This document shows, in pieces, positions 8,552 to 17,547 of a stretch of 64,000 nucleotides of DNA. Every line of letters starts with the position of its first letter. The stretch's first letter is position 1. A program made the position numbers and the translations under genes. A model generated the notes under the pieces. That model was given only the letters and a program-made list of their open reading frames with translations, had not been told where the DNA came from and made no database searches. Source of the DNA: Paenarthrobacter sp. A20 (GTDB taxonomy: Bacteria; Actinomycetota; Actinomycetes; Actinomycetales; Micrococcaceae); the NCBI RefSeq assembly GCF_024168825.1, contig NZ_JALJWH010000001.1, positions 4,978,972 to 5,042,971 on the forward strand, given 5' to 3'.

Positions 8552-9016
8552 TTAGACCGCGTCGGCCAGGTAATCGATGGCCAGCTTGTAGCCCAACACT
8601 CCAGCGCCGACGATGATCGCAGTACAGACACCCGACAGGTACGAGTGGTGGCGGAACTCTTCACGCTGGTGGACGTTGGTGATGTGAACTTCGACGGCGG
8701 GTAGCTGCACCGCTGCCAGGGCGTCCCGAAGAGCCACGGACGTATGGGTGTACGCCCCCGCATTGATGACAATCCCGACCGCTGTGCCACGCGCGGCATG
8801 GATGGCGTCCAGGAGATCGCCCTCGTGGTTCGACTGCACACAGTCAACGGTGAAGCCATGGGCTGCAGCCGCTGTCATGGCGAGTTGCTCGACGTCGGCC
8901 AGAGTGGACGTGCCGTACTTTTCGGGCTCGCGGGTACCCAGCAGATTCAAGTTGGGGCCGTTGATCACAAGGATGGTACCGCGACCGGCTTCGGTGGCGG
9001 GAGTGGCTTCAGTCAT
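8552..9016 (-). CDS. aroQ: Type II 3-dehydroquinate dehydratase
   Basis: Shikimate pathway enzyme that converts 3-dehydroquinate to 3-dehydroshikimate. The product is about 154 aa, the usual size for the small dodecameric type II enzyme. Signature segments are [10 protein letters not shown], the catalytic Tyr region [17 protein letters not shown], and [18 protein letters not shown] with the catalytic His. The ATG at 9016 was preferred; a TTG at 9025 is in frame but adds only three residues, and neither has a clean ribosome-binding site, so the message may be leaderless. The gene stands alone between two repeat arrays. Confidence 0.93.
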   Translation of the reverse strand: MTEATPATEAGRGTILVINGPNLNLLGTREPEKYGTSTLADVEQLAMTAAAAHGFTVDCVQSNHEGDLLDAIHAARGTAVGIVINAGAYTHTSVALRDALAAVQLPAVEVHITNVHQREEFRHHSYLSGVCTAIIVGAGVLGYKLAIDYLADAV

Positions 9017-9065
9017 GGCTCCCAATCTATAGCGGCAGGCGGGCGCCGGGGAATCGTGCCCAAGA

Positions 9066-9141
9066 GGTGAGAGAGCGTTGGCTCAAAACGCTCACGATGT
9101 GAGAGGGGGCCCGCCGAAACGCCGCGGAAGGTGAGAGAGGG
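9066..9141 (+). repeat. 32-bp-period repeat array with GGTGAGAG boxes (marP 3' side)
   Basis: Boxes start at 9066, 9098 and 9130, again exactly 32 bp apart (GGTGAGAGAGCG, TGTGAGAGGGGG, GGTGAGAGAGGG). The sequence between boxes differs from the other arrays except for a CAAA or GAAA stretch near the same offset. The last box ends four bases before the marP stop codon. Confidence 0.8.
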
Positions 9142-9145
9142 ACCG

Positions 9146-10330
9146 CTACTTACGGGTGCATTGACCGGCCGAGACCGGGCTGCTGAGGCCGGGTGCCTGT
9201 GCCGCCACCGGCTCCAGGTCCGCCATGGTGAGTGCGAAGCCAAGGGCGGCATCAGTGGTGGTCTTGGCGAAGATCAGTCCGGCCACTTGTCCCTGCATGG
9301 TCAGCAGGGGGCCACCGGAATTGCCCGGCTGGACGTCGCCGGCCAGCTTATAGACCAACTCCGGCGAGGGGTTGTTGCCGTAAATGTCAGGAACCAGGAT
9401 GGTGGAAATCCCTTGCACGGTAGCCGGTTTCGACTGGAACGGACCGCCGTGCGGGTACCCGGCAAACGCCGCGGGGCTGCCATCGGGCAGGTCGGTGCCC
9501 AGCGGCAACGGACTGGACTGCAAGCCATCCACGGCCAGGACCGCGATGTCCCGCTGGGAGTCGAAGTAAACCACACGACCGGGCAACGCACCGCCGTCGG
9601 GAACTTCCACGACCGGCTGCGACACGCCCGCCACGACGTGGGCATTGGTGACGACGCGCCCGGGCGAAACGACGAATCCGGAACCGGTCTGGTTTTGGCC
9701 GCATTCGAAGGCGGTGCCTGCAATTTTGAGGACTGATTCGGCCGCTTGGTTCAAGGCCGGAGTGTCGGTTGACTCATTGGGAACGGGCACGGGAGTCACT
9801 GGTCCGATGCCCTCGATGAGCTGGGGAATTCCGCCACCAATCACCGTTGACCGCAGCTGGGCCATGGTGCTCTTGACGGGCGTCGGCGTGATGTTGTCGA
9901 TGTAGCGGATAACCCTGGACTCGGCCAACTGCTGCGAAACGAACGGCACACCCAGCGAACTGACACTGAACGCCAGCATGGACATCACCAGCGCAGCCAC
10001 CACCACGCTGACCGCACCGCCGATCAGCCTGTCCACCGCGTGCAGGGGCTTGATCCGCACAGCGTGGCGGATTTTGCGTCCGATCATGGTTCCCAGCCCA
10101 TGACCCAAGGCGATAAGCACGACGGCGGCGCCCACCGTGGCGGTCAATCTCCAGCCGCTGTCGGTCACCCAGCCGCTGACGAGTGGGACGGCGACGAAAG
10201 CCGCGATGGCTCCGACCACAAATCCTGCAATTCCACCCAGGGTGACCATAAAGCCGTTGCGCAGGCCATAGATCAGGTAGGACAGCAGCATCAAGATCAA
10301 TGCCAAATCCAATATCGTCAAGCCAAACAC
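9146..10330 (-). CDS. marP: MarP-like membrane serine protease (CvpA plus trypsin domain)
   Basis: Membrane-anchored serine protease of about 394 aa. Residues 1-130 hold four membrane segments of the CvpA/colicin V production type. After a linker comes an extracytoplasmic trypsin-like domain with His in TNAHVVAG, Asp in RDIAVLAVD and Ser in PGNSGGPLL. In Mycobacterium tuberculosis the homologue Rv3671c is needed for acid and oxidative stress resistance. The GTG at 10330 was chosen because GAGGAG lies five bases upstream; a TTG one codon earlier is too close. It diverges from crp, as part of a conserved actinobacterial neighbourhood. Confidence 0.88.
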   Translation of the reverse strand: MFGLTILDLALILMLLSYLIYGLRNGFMVTLGGIAGFVVGAIAAFVAVPLVSGWVTDSGWRLTATVGAAVVLIALGHGLGTMIGRKIRHAVRIKPLHAVDRLIGGAVSVVVAALVMSMLAFSVSSLGVPFVSQQLAESRVIRYIDNITPTPVKSTMAQLRSTVIGGGIPQLIEGIGPVTPVPVPNESTDTPALNQAAESVLKIAGTAFECGQNQTGSGFVVSPGRVVTNAHVVAGVSQPVVEVPDGGALPGRVVYFDSQRDIAVLAVDGLQSSPLPLGTDLPDGSPAAFAGYPHGGPFQSKPATVQGISTILVPDIYGNNPSPELVYKLAGDVQPGNSGGPLLTMQGQVAGLIFAKTTTDAALGFALTMADLEPVAAQAPGLSSPVSAGQCTRK

Positions 10331-10484
10331 CAATGCTCCTCATAGCCGGGTAGCGCCAATTCTAGATGTTGACCCTGACAGCCCACCGTTAGTCCGGTCA
10401 CGATCCGGAGCCGCTTATTACCCGTTTGAGGGCCGCCAACAGGCCTTGGATCGCCCCAAACCCGCGTAGTTTCAGCGTTTCACG

Positions 10485-10500
10485 TGCCAAGTACGTCACA
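10485..10500. promoter_or_regulatory. Possible Crp-type binding site upstream of crp
   Basis: TGCCAAGTACGTCACA resembles TGTGA-N6-TCACA with one good and one weak half-site. It lies 66 bp before the crp start in the 235-bp marP/crp divergent region and could be an autoregulatory site. This is weak evidence. Confidence 0.3.
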
Positions 10501-10565
10501 GAAGCCCAAAAATTCTGAAACAATGGCTGAAGCGCCACGACCGAAACTTATATTCAGGAGATTTC

Positions 10566-11243
10566 ATGGACATCGAGGTATTGCGCCGCGCACCCCTCTT
10601 CGCCACCCTTGACGACGACGCATTCCGCTTGCTGACGGACGAACTCACAGAGGTGGACCTCTCACGCGGGGCATCGGTGTTCCGCGAAGGCGATCAGGGT
10701 GACCAGCTCTACTTCATCGTTTCCGGCAAGGTGAAGCTCGGCCGCACCTCCCCCGACGGACGCGAGTCCCTGCTGGCCATCCTCGGCCCGGGCGAGCTCT
10801 TCGGCGAGATGGCCCTGTTCGACCCCAGCCCGCGTACCGCCACGGCCACCGCCGTCTCGGAGACCCGCTTGGCCGGGCTTAAGAACGAAAGCCTCAACGC
10901 GCTGCTCCGCACCCGCCCCGAGGTTTCCGCTCAGCTGCTGCAGGCCTTGGCACGCCGCCTCCGCCGCACCAACGATTCCCTGTCCGACCTCGTCTTCTCG
11001 GACGTTCCGGGCCGTGTTGCCAAGGCTCTCCTGGACCTGGCCGACCGCTTCGGCCGTCCGGCTACCGACGGCGTCCTGGTTGCCCACGAGCTCACGCAGG
11101 AAGAACTGGCGCAGCTGGTTGGCGCTTCCCGCGAAACCGTGAATAAGGCACTGGCTGAGTTCGTTCAGCGCGGATGGCTCCGCTTGGAAGCCCGCGCCGT
11201 TGTCATCCTCGACATGCAGCGCCTCCGCCAGCGTTCGCGCTAG
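10566..11243 (+). CDS. crp: Crp/Fnr family transcriptional regulator (GlxR/Crp type)
   Basis: Global cAMP-responsive regulator of 225 aa. Residues 1-115 form the cyclic-nucleotide domain with the phosphate-binding cassette GELFGEMALFDPSPRTATA. The C-terminal winged helix has TQEELAQLVGASRETVNKAL as recognition helix-turn-helix. Length and sequence type match actinobacterial Crp/GlxR. CAGGAG lies just before the ATG. The gene is monocistronic and ends in a strong intrinsic terminator. In Mycobacterium crp likewise sits near marP and ridA. Confidence 0.92.
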   Translation: MDIEVLRRAPLFATLDDDAFRLLTDELTEVDLSRGASVFREGDQGDQLYFIVSGKVKLGRTSPDGRESLLAILGPGELFGEMALFDPSPRTATATAVSETRLAGLKNESLNALLRTRPEVSAQLLQALARRLRRTNDSLSDLVFSDVPGRVAKALLDLADRFGRPATDGVLVAHELTQEELAQLVGASRETVNKALAEFVQRGWLRLEARAVVILDMQRLRQRSR

Positions 11244-11254
11244 GCGATTCAGCC

Positions 11255-11296
11255 AAGAGCCGCCCCGGTTTCGTACCGGGGCGGCTCTTTTGTTTT
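11255..11296 (+). terminator. Intrinsic terminator of crp
   Basis: Perfect 15-bp stem (11255-11269 with 11275-11289), 5-nt loop, then TTGTTTT. It begins 11 bases after the crp stop. Confidence 0.92.
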
Positions 11297-11309
11297 GGTT
11301 TGCCTTGCG

Positions 11310-12464
11310 TCACCGCTCGGCGCGAACCAGCCCGAAGAATGTTCGTATGTCTCCGGCCAGGAGCGATGGCACTTCCAATGCGGCGAAGTGCCCACCTTCC
11401 TCAAATCGACTCCAGTGCACGATGTTTGAGTTGTCCCGCTCGGCGAAGACACGGATCGTCTGAAAGTCGTCTTTGAAAACTGCCACACCGGTGGGCGCCC
11501 CGTTCACCTCTGGTTCGGCGTGGGTGCGGGCGTTGTCCAGGTAACTTCGGCTCATGCCTGCCGCAGCGTTCGCAAACCAGTTCACGGTCACTTCGGTAAG
11601 GATCTTCTCGAGCGGGACCAGTGAGGTACCGTTTCCGAACGAGTTGAACAACTCGCTGTAGGCCAGCAGCCCCACAGGCGAGTCACTCAGCCCCACAGCC
11701 ACGGTCTGCGGACGGCTCGCGTTCATTGTGTTGTAGCCCCCGACAGACTGGAACCACTCCATATGGGCGAGCCCTGCGTAGTCTTGCGGTTCGAGCTTCT
11801 CGAACTCGGCCGGGTCACCGGATGGGAACGAGAAAAGCTGCAACACGTGGAGGCCAAGGAATCCGTCCGGGTTCAAGAGACCGAGCTCCCGGGCGACCAT
11901 CGCGCCGTTGTCAGAACCGTGAATACCGTAGTGGGTGTAGCCAAGCCCGCGCATGAGAGCGTCATAGGCTCGGGCCACGCGTGCGGTGTTCCACCCGGAC
12001 TCGGCCACAGGATTGGAGAATCCGTAGCCGGGGGCATCCGGGATCACTACGTCGAAGGCGTCCTCAGCCCGGCCACCGTGCGCCACGGGATCGGTAAGTT
12101 CATCGATCATGTCGAGGTAGTCGACGGATGAGCCAGGGTAGGTGTGCGCCAGGAGCAGCGGCGTAGCTCCAGCGTGTGGTGAGCGCACATGGATGAAGTG
12201 GAAGTGCTGTCCGTCGATCTCGGTGGTGAAGTGCGGAACGGCGTTGATGCGCGCTTCCTGGGTCCGCCAGTCAAAGCTGGTGGTCCACGCGTCCACGGCC
12301 TCGCGAAGGTAGGAGTTAGGGGTCCCGGCGTCCCAGTCATCAACAGGTGCCGTCCGGGGCAGCCGGGTCCGGGCGAGGCGCTCCATCAGATCATCAAGTT
12401 CGGCCTGGGGAACGTCCAGGCGGAAGTCGCGGATATCGATACTCGCTTCTGTGATATTCATCAT
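11310..12464 (-). CDS. Epoxide hydrolase (alpha/beta hydrolase, EHN domain)
   Basis: Predicted soluble epoxide hydrolase of about 384 aa that opens epoxides by water addition. The first 110 residues are the EHN N-terminal domain (DFRLDVPQAELDDLMERL), followed by an alpha/beta hydrolase fold with LLAHTYPGS as oxyanion segment and Asp nucleophile in GIHGSDNGAM. The ATG pair at 12464/12461 was used; the longer open frame runs into the divergent regulator gene. Only 63 bp separate it from the WYL regulator, which is the obvious candidate to control it. The natural substrate is unknown. Confidence 0.82.
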   Translation of the reverse strand: MMNITEASIDIRDFRLDVPQAELDDLMERLARTRLPRTAPVDDWDAGTPNSYLREAVDAWTTSFDWRTQEARINAVPHFTTEIDGQHFHFIHVRSPHAGATPLLLAHTYPGSSVDYLDMIDELTDPVAHGGRAEDAFDVVIPDAPGYGFSNPVAESGWNTARVARAYDALMRGLGYTHYGIHGSDNGAMVARELGLLNPDGFLGLHVLQLFSFPSGDPAEFEKLEPQDYAGLAHMEWFQSVGGYNTMNASRPQTVAVGLSDSPVGLLAYSELFNSFGNGTSLVPLEKILTEVTVNWFANAAAGMSRSYLDNARTHAEPEVNGAPTGVAVFKDDFQTIRVFAERDNSNIVHWSRFEEGGHFAALEVPSLLAGDIRTFFGLVRAER

Positions 12465-12527
12465 GCTTAAGACGATACGGTCGATATAGGAACCCTTTCT
12501 TCCTAAAAGAATCAGGAATTTCCCACA

Positions 12528-13505
12528 ATGTCTTCTACAGCTGAACGCCTCCTGGCCCTGCTTTCGCTCCTGCAGTCGCGGCCCGATTGGACGGGTACGG
12601 AACTCGCTCACCGCCTCGGCATTTCAACGCGCACGGTTCGCAAGGACATCGATCGATTACGCGAACTCGGGTACCCGGTGGATGCGACCCGCGGGACGAC
12701 GGGAGGCTACCGCCTTGGTGCCGGCGGAAAGCTACCGCCGCTGCTCCTCGACGACGAGGAAGCCGTCGCCGTCGCTATTGGCCTCCGCACGGCAACCGGC
12801 ATCGCCGGCATTGCGGAGTCGAGTGCCCGCGCCCTCGCAAAACTTGAGCAGGTGCTGCCGTCGCGGCTGCGGCCAACTGTTACGGCACTGTCGAATGTCG
12901 ATCGCGCGCCCGAGAACAACGGGACAGACGCGGAAGATCCCGAAGTCAACCACGCAGTTCTCGCCGCCATTGCCGCCGCCATCCGCGACGTCGAGTGGTT
13001 CCGGTTCGATGACCGAGGTACGCCCAGGCTTGTGGAGCCTTATCGGCTGCTGAGTTGGCAACGGCGCTGGTACTTGGTGGGGCGTGACCCTGCCTCTGAT
13101 GAATGGGGCGTCTTCCGCGCAGACTGGATTGAACCGCGGCTGCGTACCCGACGTCGGTTCTCCCCGTTACCCCTGCCGGGCGGTGACTACACCGCGTTCG
13201 CGATGCAATCGATCGCCGCCAGCGGTTGGAAAGTGCATGCCCGCCTTCGCGTAGCTGCTCCTGCAGAGGCGGTCCTGGCTCGAATCAACCACGCTGTGGG
13301 GGTGGTGGAGTCGATCTCCGATACCGAGTCCGTCTTGGTTACTGGCGCCGACAGCCTCGAAACCATCGCCGCCTACATCGGCATGCTTGGCATGGATTTC
13401 ACAGTCGAGTCGCCAGCTGCCCTGGTACCCCACTTGAGGCATCTCGCAGACGTCTACCTTCGAGCGATAAACGACGAACCGGCTACGGCTACCGACAGAA
13501 AGTGA
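12528..13505 (+). CDS. DeoR/YafY-type transcriptional regulator with WYL domain
   Basis: Cytosolic regulator of 325 aa. The N-terminal HTH_11 winged helix is visible as RLLALLSLLQSRPDWTGTELA and GISTRTVRKDIDRLRELGYPV. The middle and C-terminal parts form a WYL ligand-sensing domain (YRLLSWQRRWYLVGRD, then a WCX-like extension). It diverges from the epoxide hydrolase gene, so a local one-target role is likely; the ligand is unknown. The pair sits between crp and the NUDIX gene of the conserved core block and looks like a later insertion there. The stop codon lies inside the first box of a 32-bp repeat array. Confidence 0.85.
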   Translation: MSSTAERLLALLSLLQSRPDWTGTELAHRLGISTRTVRKDIDRLRELGYPVDATRGTTGGYRLGAGGKLPPLLLDDEEAVAVAIGLRTATGIAGIAESSARALAKLEQVLPSRLRPTVTALSNVDRAPENNGTDAEDPEVNHAVLAAIAAAIRDVEWFRFDDRGTPRLVEPYRLLSWQRRWYLVGRDPASDEWGVFRADWIEPRLRTRRRFSPLPLPGGDYTAFAMQSIAASGWKVHARLRVAAPAEAVLARINHAVGVVESISDTESVLVTGADSLETIAAYIGMLGMDFTVESPAALVPHLRHLADVYLRAINDEPATATDRK

Positions 13506-13576
13506 GCGAGCGTTCGCCCAAACCCAACGGGAGGTGAGAGAGCGACCCACTCAAACAGGCGATCGGTGAGAGAGCG
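13501..13576 (+). repeat. 32-bp-period repeat array with GGTGAGAG boxes (13.5 kb)
   Basis: Boxes AGTGAGCGAGCG, GGTGAGAGAGCG and GGTGAGAGAGCG start at 13501, 13533 and 13565. The period is 32 bp, as in the arrays at 8470 and 9066. The first box contains the TGA stop of the WYL regulator. The array fills the gap between two convergent genes. Confidence 0.85.
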
Positions 13577-13589
13577 TCGGAATGGGGCT

Positions 13590-14501
13590 TTAACGCTCCC
13601 GCTGGGGCTCTCCAGCGATGGTCCGGGCTGCTTCGACCTCAAGCATCAGGATTCCGCCCTCGTCTACGAGTTTCGCCTGGTACACATGGGCTTTGCGCTT
13701 GTAGCTCAGGTAGGCGATGCAGCCGTTGGAGGCAGCCATCTTCTCGAGCATGATCTCGGAGCCGGGTACCAGGAGCTGGCCGAGGGTGAGGCCAACGGTG
13801 TTTTGCTGGCCTACTTCGTCTCCGAGCGCCGGGGTCTCGCGGAGGGCAACCGCTTCGGCCGCGGTGACCCAGCGCCCCCACACGCCCTTGCTGCCAAGGA
13901 TGCTGGGCTGTTGGTTCACGGGGACGGTCGCGGCGAAGTAGCGCGTATTGAAACGGGTGTGGGCAAAGTCCGGGCTGAGCCAGTTCACCAAGGGCTTCAG
14001 AAGGTCAGTGCGAAGGGAGAGTCCACGTTTGGAGAGCATCTCCGTGAAGGACTTCTCCTGGGCTGCCACGGCTTCGCGGGCGCGCATCCAGTCCACAGTG
14101 GAGTTGGCCTCAACGGTGGATGATGCGTCGGGTCCCGCGAGCAGGACGCCGGTCTCTTCGAAGAGTTCGCGGATGGCGCCCACCACGTGGCGGCGGGCGA
14201 GTCCGACGTCGTCCGTTCCCATGTGCTCAGCCCACTGCTGGGGTGAGGGGCCAACCCACCCTACGGGGTCGTCGTCGGACGGATCCAAAGATCCACCCGG
14301 GAACGCGACAACGCCCAACGGCGAGGAGCCTGGCCTGTAACCAAGCCAGGTTTCCAAGCCGGTGGGCGAGTCGCGCAAAAGCACAACGGACGATGCAAAG
14401 CGGGCGGCCCTGGGGGTCCGCTCGCCGAGCTCAAGCCAGTTCCGTGCTGCCCCTTCGAGTTCGGGAGGCAGTACAAACAGGCGGCGGGCAAGCTGCGGCA
14501 A
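13590..14501 (-). CDS. NUDIX hydrolase (NUDT19/CoA-diphosphatase-like)
   Basis: Predicted nucleoside-diphosphate-X hydrolase of 303 aa. The Nudix box is split by an insertion: GGSLDP, about 40 residues, then REL-F-EETGVLL. This layout is typical of NUDT19-like and acyl-CoA diphosphatase relatives rather than MutT. It ends close to the repeat array and starts 18 bp from the ridA-like gene on the same strand. A NUDIX gene at this place is also found next to marP in mycobacteria. The substrate cannot be told. Confidence 0.82.
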   Translation of the reverse strand: MPQLARRLFVLPPELEGAARNWLELGERTPRAARFASSVVLLRDSPTGLETWLGYRPGSSPLGVVAFPGGSLDPSDDDPVGWVGPSPQQWAEHMGTDDVGLARRHVVGAIRELFEETGVLLAGPDASSTVEANSTVDWMRAREAVAAQEKSFTEMLSKRGLSLRTDLLKPLVNWLSPDFAHTRFNTRYFAATVPVNQQPSILGSKGVWGRWVTAAEAVALRETPALGDEVGQQNTVGLTLGQLLVPGSEIMLEKMAASNGCIAYLSYKRKAHVYQAKLVDEGGILMLEVEAARTIAGEPQRER

Positions 14502-14518
14502 TTGGGTGAACCGGTTCC

Positions 14519-15055
14519 TTAGCTGAATTCAGCAATGAGCTCGACTTCAACAGGAGAGTCGAGCGGCAGGACAGAAACGCCGACGGCGGAGCGTGCGTGC
14601 TTGCCGGCGTCGCCAAAGACCTGGCCGAGGAGTTCGGACGCACCGTTGATGACGCCGGGCTGGCCGGTGAAGGTTGGTTCCGAAGAGACGAAACCGACAA
14701 CCTTGACGATGCGGGTGATGCGGTCGAGGTCGCCGATGACGCTCTTGACTGCTGCCAGGGCGTTAATGGCGCAGACGGCGGCGTAGCGCTTGGCGTCGTC
14801 GGGATCAACGGTGGGCTCGTCGGAGGTGCCCAACTCACCGAGGGAGACCTTGCCCTTAGCTTCGAGTTTGCCGTTAATAAAGGGCAGCTGTCCGGAGGTG
14901 TAAACGTAGTTGCCGGAGACGATGGCCGGCACGTAGTCGGCAACAGGGGCGGCGACCTCGGGGAGGGTCAATCCGAGCTCGGCCAGTCGCTGCTCAACAG
15001 CGGACGTGGGGGCGCCGGATTCCGCGGGAGACGTGGTTTCTGCGGGGGTGGTCAT
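14519..15055 (-). CDS. RidA family protein (enamine/imine deaminase-like)
   Basis: RidA/YjgF family protein of 178 aa. Family members hydrolyse reactive enamine/imine intermediates. The core is seen in NYVYTSGQLPFINGKL and the C-terminal part SVLPLDSPVEVELIAEF. About 25 N-terminal residues rich in Pro, Ala and Thr are extra; the true start may be an internal codon. It lies two bases after the DUF4177 gene, so the two are co-translated. The same pair is found beside crp in mycobacteria (Rv3678c region). Confidence 0.85.
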   Translation of the reverse strand: MTTPAETTSPAESGAPTSAVEQRLAELGLTLPEVAAPVADYVPAIVSGNYVYTSGQLPFINGKLEAKGKVSLGELGTSDEPTVDPDDAKRYAAVCAINALAAVKSVIGDLDRITRIVKVVGFVSSEPTFTGQPGVINGASELLGQVFGDAGKHARSAVGVSVLPLDSPVEVELIAEFS

Positions 15056-15057
15056 GG

Positions 15058-15213
15058 TTACTGCTTCTCCCTCTTCAGGTATGCAACAAGGCCTTTGCCA
15101 TCGGGGCCACCGACGACCTGGACAAGCTCCCAGCCGTCTTCGCCCCACTGGTCCAGGATCTGCTTCGTGGCGTGAATAATGAGCGGAATCGTGGCGTACT
15201 CCCATTTGGTCAT
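15058..15213 (-). CDS. DUF4177 small protein
   Basis: 51-aa protein beginning MTKWEYATIPLI and ending LVAYLKREKQ, a typical DUF4177 with the central WGEDGWELVQV motif. Function unknown. The ATG at 15213 is only 37 bp from the divergent penicillin-binding protein start, so the two promoters must overlap. It forms an operon with the RidA-like gene. Confidence 0.82.
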   Translation of the reverse strand: MTKWEYATIPLIIHATKQILDQWGEDGWELVQVVGGPDGKGLVAYLKREKQ

Positions 15214-15250
15214 GACAGAAAGCCTAGCCCTTGCCGGTAAAGTGGAAAAC

Positions 15251-17545
15251 ATGGTGACTCGCAAGAACCCACTATTCGACACTGCCACCACCCTCGGAAA
15301 GATTCTAGGCTTCCTTGGTGTGAGCGCGATTTGTGGCGTCCTCGTGGCGGGCCTCTTGGTCCCCGCAGCCGCCGTTTCGGGCAGTGCCGCCAGTGGTTCA
15401 ATCCAGTTCTTTGACACTCTGCCGGCGGAACTCCAGGTGGATCCGCCCAGCCAGAACACAACGATCCTGGCGAAGGACGGTTCGCCGATCGCCTCGATCT
15501 ATGCGGAGAACCGGACCAAGGTCCCGCTGGACTCGATGAGCCCGTATATCAAGGACGCTGTCATCGCCATCGAGGACAGCCGTTTCTATGAGCACGGCGG
15601 TATCGACACCACCGGCATCATGCGAGCCATCGTCAGCACCGCCCGCGGCAACAAGCAGGGCGCGTCCACCATCACGCAGCAGTACGTGAACAACGTCATC
15701 AACGAGTCCCTGGTGGCGTCCGACCGCGAAGAAGACGTCAAGCTCAATGGTGGCGGCAAAGGCGTGGGCGACAAGCTCCGCGAAATGAAGCTCGCCATCG
15801 CCCTGGAGAAGAAGTTCTCCAAGGAGCAGATCCTTGAGGGCTACCTCAACATCGTGTTCTTCAACCGTGACGCCTACGGAATCGAAGCTGCCTCCAAGTT
15901 CTTCTTCAGCACCACCGCCAAGGACCTGACACTTCCGCAGGCGGCCCTCCTGGCCGGCCTCGTGAACAGCCCCTCAGCCTTCGATCCCATCGCGAACCCG
16001 GACAACGCGCAGAAGCGCCGCGACCTCGTGCTCGCTGCCATGGTGAACCAAGGCAAGATCACGCAGGCCGAGTATGACGAAGCCGTAGCCACCCCGGTCA
16101 CCACCAAGGTCACCCCGGCCCGTCAGGGTTGCGCGTACGCCACCATGGCGCCGTACTTCTGTGACTACGTCCTTCACCTGCTCTTCAACAACCCCGCCTA
16201 TGGCGACACCACGGAAGAGCGCATCAAGCGCGTCCAGCGCGGCGGTCTTACCATCCAGACCACCCTCGATCCGACCGCCCAGACGGTCGCCCAGCAACAG
16301 GTCGATGCCACGGCTGGCGCCAACCCGGACAAGTGGGGCGCGTCCATCACCTCTGTTCAGCCGGGAACGGGCCAAATTGTCAGCATGGCCCAGAACACCG
16401 TCTGGCTCCCTCAAGAGGGCAAGTTCGATCAAACCCAGAACTTCAACGTCGACGTCCTGGATTCCAATGGAAATGACCTCAACGGCATTGGTGGCTTCCA
16501 GCCCGGCTCGACGATGAAACCCTTCACGTTCGCCCAGTGGCTGAACGAGGGCAAGTCGATGAACACGAACATCAACGCAAGCGTCCGAAGGTACAAGCAG
16601 AACTTCCCGTGGAGGAACACCTGTCCTGCACCGACAGTGGGCTGGTACGACGCCACCAACGGTACCTTCGATCTTCAGAACTCAGACGAGGGTTATTACC
16701 GGAACATGACCGTCCTTTACGGCCTCATGAACTCCATCAACACCGCGACGTTTGCCTCTGCATCCCAGGTGGACCTCTGTGGCATTCAGGGCATCGTGGA
16801 TGCCACCGGAATCCACGGCGGACTCCCCACCCGTGATGAAACCGGCAAGGTCACTGATCCGAACCCCCAGGTCCCGATGACCACACTGTCGAACCTGATT
16901 GGTGCAACCCAGACTGCGCCCCTGACCATGGCAGCCGCATTTGCAACCTTCGCTGCCGACGGCAAGTACTGCGAGCCGATCGCCATTACGTCGGTCAAGG
17001 ACCAGTCCGGCGCGGAGCTGCCGGCCCAGTCCTCCAACTGCAAGGACGCCGTCAAGCCCGAGGTTGCCCGCGGCGTTGCCTACGCCATGCAGGAAGTGCT
17101 CAACGCGGGTTCGGGTTCCTTGATCCGCCCGGCGCTTTCCACGCGGAACAACTTCCCGGTAGCAGCCAAGACTGGTACCAACGACTCCAACGGCTCCACG
17201 TGGGTTGTTGGTTACACCACCGGGCTGGCAACGGCTTCCTGGTTCGGCGACCCGCTGGGTGACCAGCTCCGCCCGGGCCGAAACCTGACCGTCAACGGCA
17301 AGTTCTACCCCTCCATTGACGGTTACATGATTGCCGGTCCGCAGTTCACCAACTACATGTTGTCGGTGGCTCCCGCGTACGGAACCAACCCGTTCCAGGC
17401 TCCGCCTTCCAACTTGCTCGGCACGGCTGCCCCGCAGCGCAACACAACGCCGACACCAACAACGCCGAACCCCGCACCGTCCTCAGGAAACAGCGGCAAC
17501 GGGAACAATGGCAATAACGGCAACGGCAACAACGACAAGGACTAA
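15251..17545 (+). CDS. Bifunctional class A penicillin-binding protein (PonA2-like)
   Basis: Peptidoglycan synthase of 764 aa with one N-terminal membrane anchor. The glycosyltransferase domain shows IEDSRFYEHGGID with the catalytic Glu and GASTITQQYVNN. The transpeptidase domain has GSTMKPF (Ser-x-x-Lys), MNSIN (SxN) and AKTGTN (KTG). The C-terminus ends in an extracellular Pro/Thr then Asn/Gly-rich tail. The ATG at 15251 gives a short basic N-terminus; upstream in-frame starts overlap the divergent gene. It is followed after two bases by the metallophosphoesterase gene, as with ponA2 and Rv3683 in Mycobacterium. A whiB gene often found beside it is not seen here. Confidence 0.9.
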   Translation: MVTRKNPLFDTATTLGKILGFLGVSAICGVLVAGLLVPAAAVSGSAASGSIQFFDTLPAELQVDPPSQNTTILAKDGSPIASIYAENRTKVPLDSMSPYIKDAVIAIEDSRFYEHGGIDTTGIMRAIVSTARGNKQGASTITQQYVNNVINESLVASDREEDVKLNGGGKGVGDKLREMKLAIALEKKFSKEQILEGYLNIVFFNRDAYGIEAASKFFFSTTAKDLTLPQAALLAGLVNSPSAFDPIANPDNAQKRRDLVLAAMVNQGKITQAEYDEAVATPVTTKVTPARQGCAYATMAPYFCDYVLHLLFNNPAYGDTTEERIKRVQRGGLTIQTTLDPTAQTVAQQQVDATAGANPDKWGASITSVQPGTGQIVSMAQNTVWLPQEGKFDQTQNFNVDVLDSNGNDLNGIGGFQPGSTMKPFTFAQWLNEGKSMNTNINASVRRYKQNFPWRNTCPAPTVGWYDATNGTFDLQNSDEGYYRNMTVLYGLMNSINTATFASASQVDLCGIQGIVDATGIHGGLPTRDETGKVTDPNPQVPMTTLSNLIGATQTAPLTMAAAFATFAADGKYCEPIAITSVKDQSGAELPAQSSNCKDAVKPEVARGVAYAMQEVLNAGSGSLIRPALSTRNNFPVAAKTGTNDSNGSTWVVGYTTGLATASWFGDPLGDQLRPGRNLTVNGKFYPSIDGYMIAGPQFTNYMLSVAPAYGTNPFQAPPSNLLGTAAPQRNTTPTPTTPNPAPSSGNSGNGNNGNNGNGNNDKD

Positions 17546-17547
17546 GC

